Source: UBA3478 sp965662045 (GTDB taxonomy: Bacteria; Bacteroidota; Bacteroidia; Flavobacteriales; Flavobacteriaceae). From it: a DNA stretch of 64,000 nt. A program made the position numbers and the translations under genes. The stretch covers positions 1 through 64,000 of the forward strand of contig CBFIGE010000003.1 in assembly GCA_965662045.1 (NCBI GenBank), read 5' to 3'. The notes beneath the pieces are model-generated. The model did no database searches and was not told where the DNA came from. It worked only from the letters and a program-made list of their open reading frames with translations. Position 1 is the first letter of the stretch; the number at the start of each line of letters is the position of its first letter. Shown here one piece after another: positions 61,801 through 64,000 of the stretch.

Positions 61801-62132
61801 TCCTCTTCACTCCATAATTTTTGAATAAGATTAGAAGTGATTAAAAAAGTAAAAAAAACAGTAAAGGCACTCGAAAATACGGATACCATATTTACCATTA
61901 GTGCGATTTTGGTGGATATTCCAAACGCAAAAGTGGCGAAAAAGGCACCAATCATTTGGAATAAAGGTGCTCCTGGCGGATGTCCAACCTGCAGTTTTGC
62001 CGAGGTAGAAATATACTCACCTGCATCCCAAAAGCTCCCCGTGGGTTCTACTGTTAGACTAAAACAAATCAGGGCAATTCCAAAGGAAAACCATGCGCTA
62101 TACTTTTCTAATGTTCCAAAATTTTTATTCAT
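58851..62132 (-). CDS. DUF2723 membrane protein (TMEM260/GT-C-like)
   Basis: This 1093-residue protein has an N-terminal membrane part of about 10-12 helices (1-330) and another helix cluster near 520-660, followed by a large soluble C-terminal region with TPR-like repeats near 970-1060. The family block WDAGEYISTSAKLQVGHPPG (residues 35-54) carries the acidic residues typical of GT-C glycosyltransferases. Human TMEM260 is a protein O-mannosyltransferase of this family, so a transfer of a sugar from a lipid carrier to exported proteins is plausible. It stands alone; the gene to its 5' side is tRNA-Gln on the other strand. Confidence 0.85.
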   Translation of the reverse strand: MNKNFGTLEKYSAWFSFGIALICFSLTVEPTGSFWDAGEYISTSAKLQVGHPPGAPLFQMIGAFFATFAFGISTKIALMVNMVSVFSSAFTVFFTFLITSNLIQKLWSEEEPNSKSYSLSKTIVILSGSLVAALSLSFSDSFWFNAVETEVYAMASLVMSLLLWLGLKWSDELDQQRGHKWLMLIAFVVGLVFGIQFMGFLAIPSIGLLYAFKKYKNLDWKKFILINVTVIAILFLVFKYSLTYVLSLFGSAEVFFVNQLGMPFNSGTIFMLLLLSALFFYAIKETKKRDWPTAYLIVHCTLFMFIGFSTWFMLPIRANAQTVVNENNPEDARSLLAYYNREQYPSVESPFYGAYFSDQFGPAGLPKDDKPKYEKDLKLRKYVIVNNYKNALQHPDPGHVGLLPRMWSAQNTENYMKYYGALSFSIKPEYYANAELRNAVNRFQTLNKEGQVDTAQYIDFLRNFSEYIDVKPPSLWQNIYYMFDFQFGYMYMRYLFWNFVGRQNDAQGRYNGDGEWLSGISFIDGARLGSQKNLPNDLKNNKARNTYFFLPLLLGLIGMVYQAKRNLKQFWVLMVFFLLTGIGIQFYTNPGIFQPRERDYSLVGSFFIFTLWIGIGVSALYKELEKFVQKEKLKLAIAVGALCFLCVPFLMAAQNWDDHDRSGKETARSTAMSYLSSCQEDAGAMIFTIGDNDTFPLWYVQEIENYRTDVRVINSSLFATDWYIDQMKRKAYESDPIPSQLSHDKYKFGTRDLVYYQAIPKYQDERWDISKFIDWIGSDREETKLRHLLKQQGRDLSGYEEGNLNIVYYPTNKIRVPVDKQKVLSNGLVKAEDSALIVDYIDIDLPSVLTKSRVMMLDILANNKWERPIYFSGGSLDPGEYIYLKDYLQLDGLIYKLVPIMTEDQGGFDLGRIDSELMFDIVTNWEWGNADDEDVYIDPQSKSQGLSYRSNLARLSEQLIAEEKFEKAETVMDLAVKYTPMDRFGFYTFMEPFAEGYYQIGKPEKARAILSELFQIYTDHLTYYQDLSMIENFTKIDRIYSDLEAFRRCLDIAVSAEDVEFIQEPSAQFNSFIESFMSLFGQQEELLESSEVE

Positions 62133-62178
62133 TTGTCATGAGTTAAAAGACCATTGGCGAAAATACCAAAAAATAGTT

Positions 62179-62208
62179 TTTGGAAATTATAAGAATAGTT
62201 TAAATTTG
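62179..62208 (+). promoter_or_regulatory. Promoter of tRNA-Gln
   Basis: TTTG at 62179-62182 and TAAATTTG at 62201-62208 with 18 bases between. CAGCCGC follows directly, as at the tRNA-Asp promoter. Confidence 0.75.
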
Positions 62209-62225
62209 CAGCCGCATTGTGGTAT

Positions 62226-62297
62226 TGGCCTATGGTGTAATTGGTAACACAGCTGATTTTGGTTCAGTCGTTCAAGGTTCGAGTCCTTGTAGGCCAA
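62226..62297 (+). tRNA. tRNA-Gln (TTG)
   Basis: The acceptor stem TGGCCTA / TAGGCCA opens with the U-A pair typical of tRNA-Gln. The anticodon stem GCTGA / TCAGT holds a loop with TTG. The T-arm is CAAGGTTCGAGTCCTTG. The 3' CCA is not encoded. It is a single gene with its own promoter, closed by a terminator at 62346-62369. Confidence 0.95.
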
Positions 62298-62345
62298 CAG
62301 GATGAATTAAATTGTTTACATTTACAGTATAATTCGAAAAATGAT

Positions 62346-62369
62346 GAGGGGACTGCGGTCCCCTCTTTT
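62346..62369 (+). terminator. Terminator after tRNA-Gln
   Basis: The perfect 8-bp stem GAGGGGAC / GTCCCCTC with loop TGCG is followed by four T. It lies 48 bases after the tRNA and just before rimP, so rimP must have a further promoter or be read through. Confidence 0.9.
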
Positions 62370-62379
62370 ATTAAATTAT

Positions 62380-62844
62380 ATGTTGCTCAAGCAGAAAGTT
62401 GATGAATTATTGGAAAAAGCGCTCTTAGAGCGTTCTGATTTATTTGTTGTTGATTTCTCTGTAGGTGCAGATCATCACATACATATAACACTAGATGGCG
62501 ATAAATTGGTGTCTGTTCAAGATTGTATAGATATCAGCAGAGCAATTGAACATAATCTAGATCGTGAAGAGGAGGATTTCTCGCTTCAAGTATCTTCTTG
62601 TGGTGCGACTTCACCTCTTGTCAAATTTCGACAGTATCCCAAACACATTGGGAGAAAAATTGAAGTAAATGCAGCGGGTGAGCAGTTCAAAGGAAAACTA
62701 ATTGAAGCCCAGCAAGAATGTATTATTCTTGAGTGGAACGAAAGAGTGCCTAAAGAAATTGGAAAAGGAAAGAGAACAATAACACAACGACAAAAAATAG
62801 AATTTGAGCATATTGAAAAGGCAAAAGTGCTCATCACATTTTAA
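62380..62844 (+). CDS. rimP: Ribosome maturation factor RimP
   Basis: This protein of 154 residues, needed for 30S assembly, has the block FVVDFSVGADHHIHITLDGD near 20-40, the conserved DCIDISRAIEHNLD near 48-60, and DFSLQVSSCG near 67-76. The start is the ATG of MLLKQKVDELL; an ATG 39 bases earlier lies in the terminator stem and would add a nonsense N terminus. It precedes nusA by 14 bases, the usual rimP-nusA-infB order. Confidence 0.93.
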   Translation: MLLKQKVDELLEKALLERSDLFVVDFSVGADHHIHITLDGDKLVSVQDCIDISRAIEHNLDREEEDFSLQVSSCGATSPLVKFRQYPKHIGRKIEVNAAGEQFKGKLIEAQQECIILEWNERVPKEIGKGKRTITQRQKIEFEHIEKAKVLITF

Positions 62845-62858
62845 TGATAAATGACTAA

Positions 62859-64000
62859 ATGGAAAATCTAGCTTTAATTGAATCTTTTTCGGAGTTTAAG
62901 GATGACAAGTTTATTGACAGAGTTACACTGATGGCCATTTTGGAAGATGTATTTCGCAATGCATTGAAGAAAAAATTTGGTTCAGATGAAAACTTTGATA
63001 TCATTATTAACCCTGACAAGGGAGATTTAGAAATTTGGCGAAACCGGATTGTTGTAGAAGATGGAATGGTTGAGGAGCCTAATGAAGAAATTTCATTGAC
63101 CGAAGCGAGAAAGATAGAACCCGACTTTGAGGTGGGTGAAGATGTTTCTGAGGAGGTTAAACTCTTAGATTTAGGAAGAAGAGCTATTCTTTCGTTGCGC
63201 CAAAATTTGATTTCTCGTATCCACGAGCACGACAATACCACTATATACAAGCAGTTTAAGGATTTAGAAGGTGAAATTTACACGGCTGAGGTGCACCATA
63301 TAAGACACAAGGCGGTTATTCTTCTCGATGATGAAGGAAATGAAATAATTCTTCCAAAAGATCGACAAATTCCTTCTGATTTCTTTAGAAAAGGGGATAA
63401 TATCAGAGGTGTTATTGAATCGGTAGAGCTCAAAGGATCTAAACCATCGATTATTTTATCGAGGACTTCACCGAAGTTTTTGGAGCAATTATTCTTTCAA
63501 GAGATTCCTGAGGTTTTCGATGGATTAATAACCATCAAAAAAGCGGTTCGAATTCCAGGTGAGAAAGCAAAGGTTGCGGTAGATTCTTATGATGATAGAA
63601 TTGATCCTGTAGGAGCCTGTGTCGGAATGAAGGGTTCTAGGATTCATGGTATAGTGAGAGAATTAGGAAATGAAAACATTGATGTTATTAATCATACCAA
63701 TAATCAACAATTATTGATTACACGGGCGTTATCACCTGCTAGAATAAGTAGTGTGAAAATCGATGAAGAAAAGAAAACGGCTCAGGTGTATTTGAAGCCA
63801 GAAGAAGTTTCTAAGGCCATTGGTAGAGGTGGACATAACATCCGTTTGGCAGGACAACTGACCGGTTATGAAATTGATGTGTTCAGAGAAGGTGTTGAAG
63901 AAGATGTAGAGCTAACAGAGTTCTCAGATGAAATCGACAGCTGGATTATTAAGGAGTTCCAAAAAATCGGATTAGATACGGCTCGAAGTGTTTTAGAGTT
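62859..64000 (+). CDS. nusA: Transcription termination/antitermination protein NusA, 5' part
   Basis: About 380 codons are visible before the window ends. The N-terminal domain (ENLALIESFSEFKDDK, about 1-125) binds RNA polymerase. An S1 domain (about 130-200) follows, then KH1 with VGMKGSRI near 255-262 and KH2 with IGRGGHNIRLAGQLTG near 321-336. The Bacteroidota protein usually ends soon after this, so most of the gene is here. It modulates pausing, Rho-independent termination and rRNA antitermination. It follows rimP closely, and infB is expected next. Confidence 0.93.
   Translation, partial: MENLALIESFSEFKDDKFIDRVTLMAILEDVFRNALKKKFGSDENFDIIINPDKGDLEIWRNRIVVEDGMVEEPNEEISLTEARKIEPDFEVGEDVSEEVKLLDLGRRAILSLRQNLISRIHEHDNTTIYKQFKDLEGEIYTAEVHHIRHKAVILLDDEGNEIILPKDRQIPSDFFRKGDNIRGVIESVELKGSKPSIILSRTSPKFLEQLFFQEIPEVFDGLITIKKAVRIPGEKAKVAVDSYDDRIDPVGACVGMKGSRIHGIVRELGNENIDVINHTNNQQLLITRALSPARISSVKIDEEKKTAQVYLKPEEVSKAIGRGGHNIRLAGQLTGYEIDVFREGVEEDVELTEFSDEIDSWIIKEFQKIGLDTARSVLE

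Noticed and set aside
62341..62379. Earlier ATG for rimP
   Set aside because: It would place the start codon at the edge of, and the first codons in, a perfect terminator stem, and the extra residues do not occur in RimP.
1..64000. CRISPR arrays, insertion sequences, phage genes, defence islands
   Set aside because: No repeat-spacer pattern, transposase, integrase or phage structural motif is visible; all long genes belong to core metabolism or information processing.

Overview
The window is a compact, AT-rich chromosome segment of a member of Bacteroidota, almost certainly class Flavobacteriia. The evidence is: promoters of the Bacteroidota type (TTTG about 19 bp upstream of TAnnTTTG) in front of tRNA and ribosomal genes; a DnaE replicase with a DnaQ-like exonuclease fused at its N terminus; a methionine synthase split into two genes; a PorT-like protein of the type IX secretion system (T9SS); lipoprotein signals; and gene orders typical of flavobacteria (trxA-dnaE, rplM-rpsI-rpsB-tsf-pyrH-frr, exbB-X-exbD-exbD-porT-rpoN-asnS). 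I see no insertion sequence, prophage, CRISPR array or rRNA operon. It reads as core genome.

Layout. 1-5.3 kb: start of a lipoprotein gene, tRNA-Asp, thioredoxin and the main replicase DnaE. 5.4-8.5 kb: rpsP-rimM-trmN6 and a glutaryl-CoA dehydrogenase-like gene. 8.5-12.7 kb: a two-gene cassette of a Y-family polymerase and a second DnaE, preceded by two palindromic operator-like boxes. 12.8-18.2 kb: a possible small RNA, a nitroreductase, DUF456, a lipoprotein, ruvC, hemW, a single-domain response regulator and an M20 dipeptidase. 18.3-20.0 kb: tRNA-Leu, then a GNAT acetyltransferase and proC. 20.1-27.8 kb: a SAM-I riboswitch followed by metY-metX-metH(1)-metH(2)-metF-cupin. 27.8-33.9 kb: a sugar transporter, Kdo transferase, aminotransferase, UDP-glucose epimerase and amidohydrolase. 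34.0-39.8 kb: sucA-sucB-tatD-ansA. 40.0-43.1 kb: an ExbB/ExbD energy module and porT. 43.1-56.5 kb, mostly minus strand: rpoN, asnS, an RND transporter, frr, pyrH, tsf, rpsB, rpsI, rplM, polA and glycosylasparaginase. 56.5-64 kb: cutC, a metallophosphoesterase, a cysteine-less thioredoxin fold, a DUF2723 membrane protein, tRNA-Gln, rimP and the start of nusA.

Working together: six genes behind the riboswitch make methionine and recycle its folate. The replication and repair set (dnaE, polA, ruvC, dinB, second dnaE) is unusually dense. The ribosomal genes form the usual translation operon, with a structured leader in front of rpsB.

The most unusual items are these: a decayed 3' end of a trans-sulfuration enzyme gene left between metX and metH; a GNAT-proC pair that looks like what remains of an arginine operon; twin TGGAA-TAT-TTCCA boxes 20 bp apart upstream of dinB; a run of three hairpins ending in a T tract next to them; and an rpsB leader with mutually exclusive pairings. 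I did not find a clearly new multi-gene system. The best candidates for something undescribed are the regulatory elements around dinB and rpsB.
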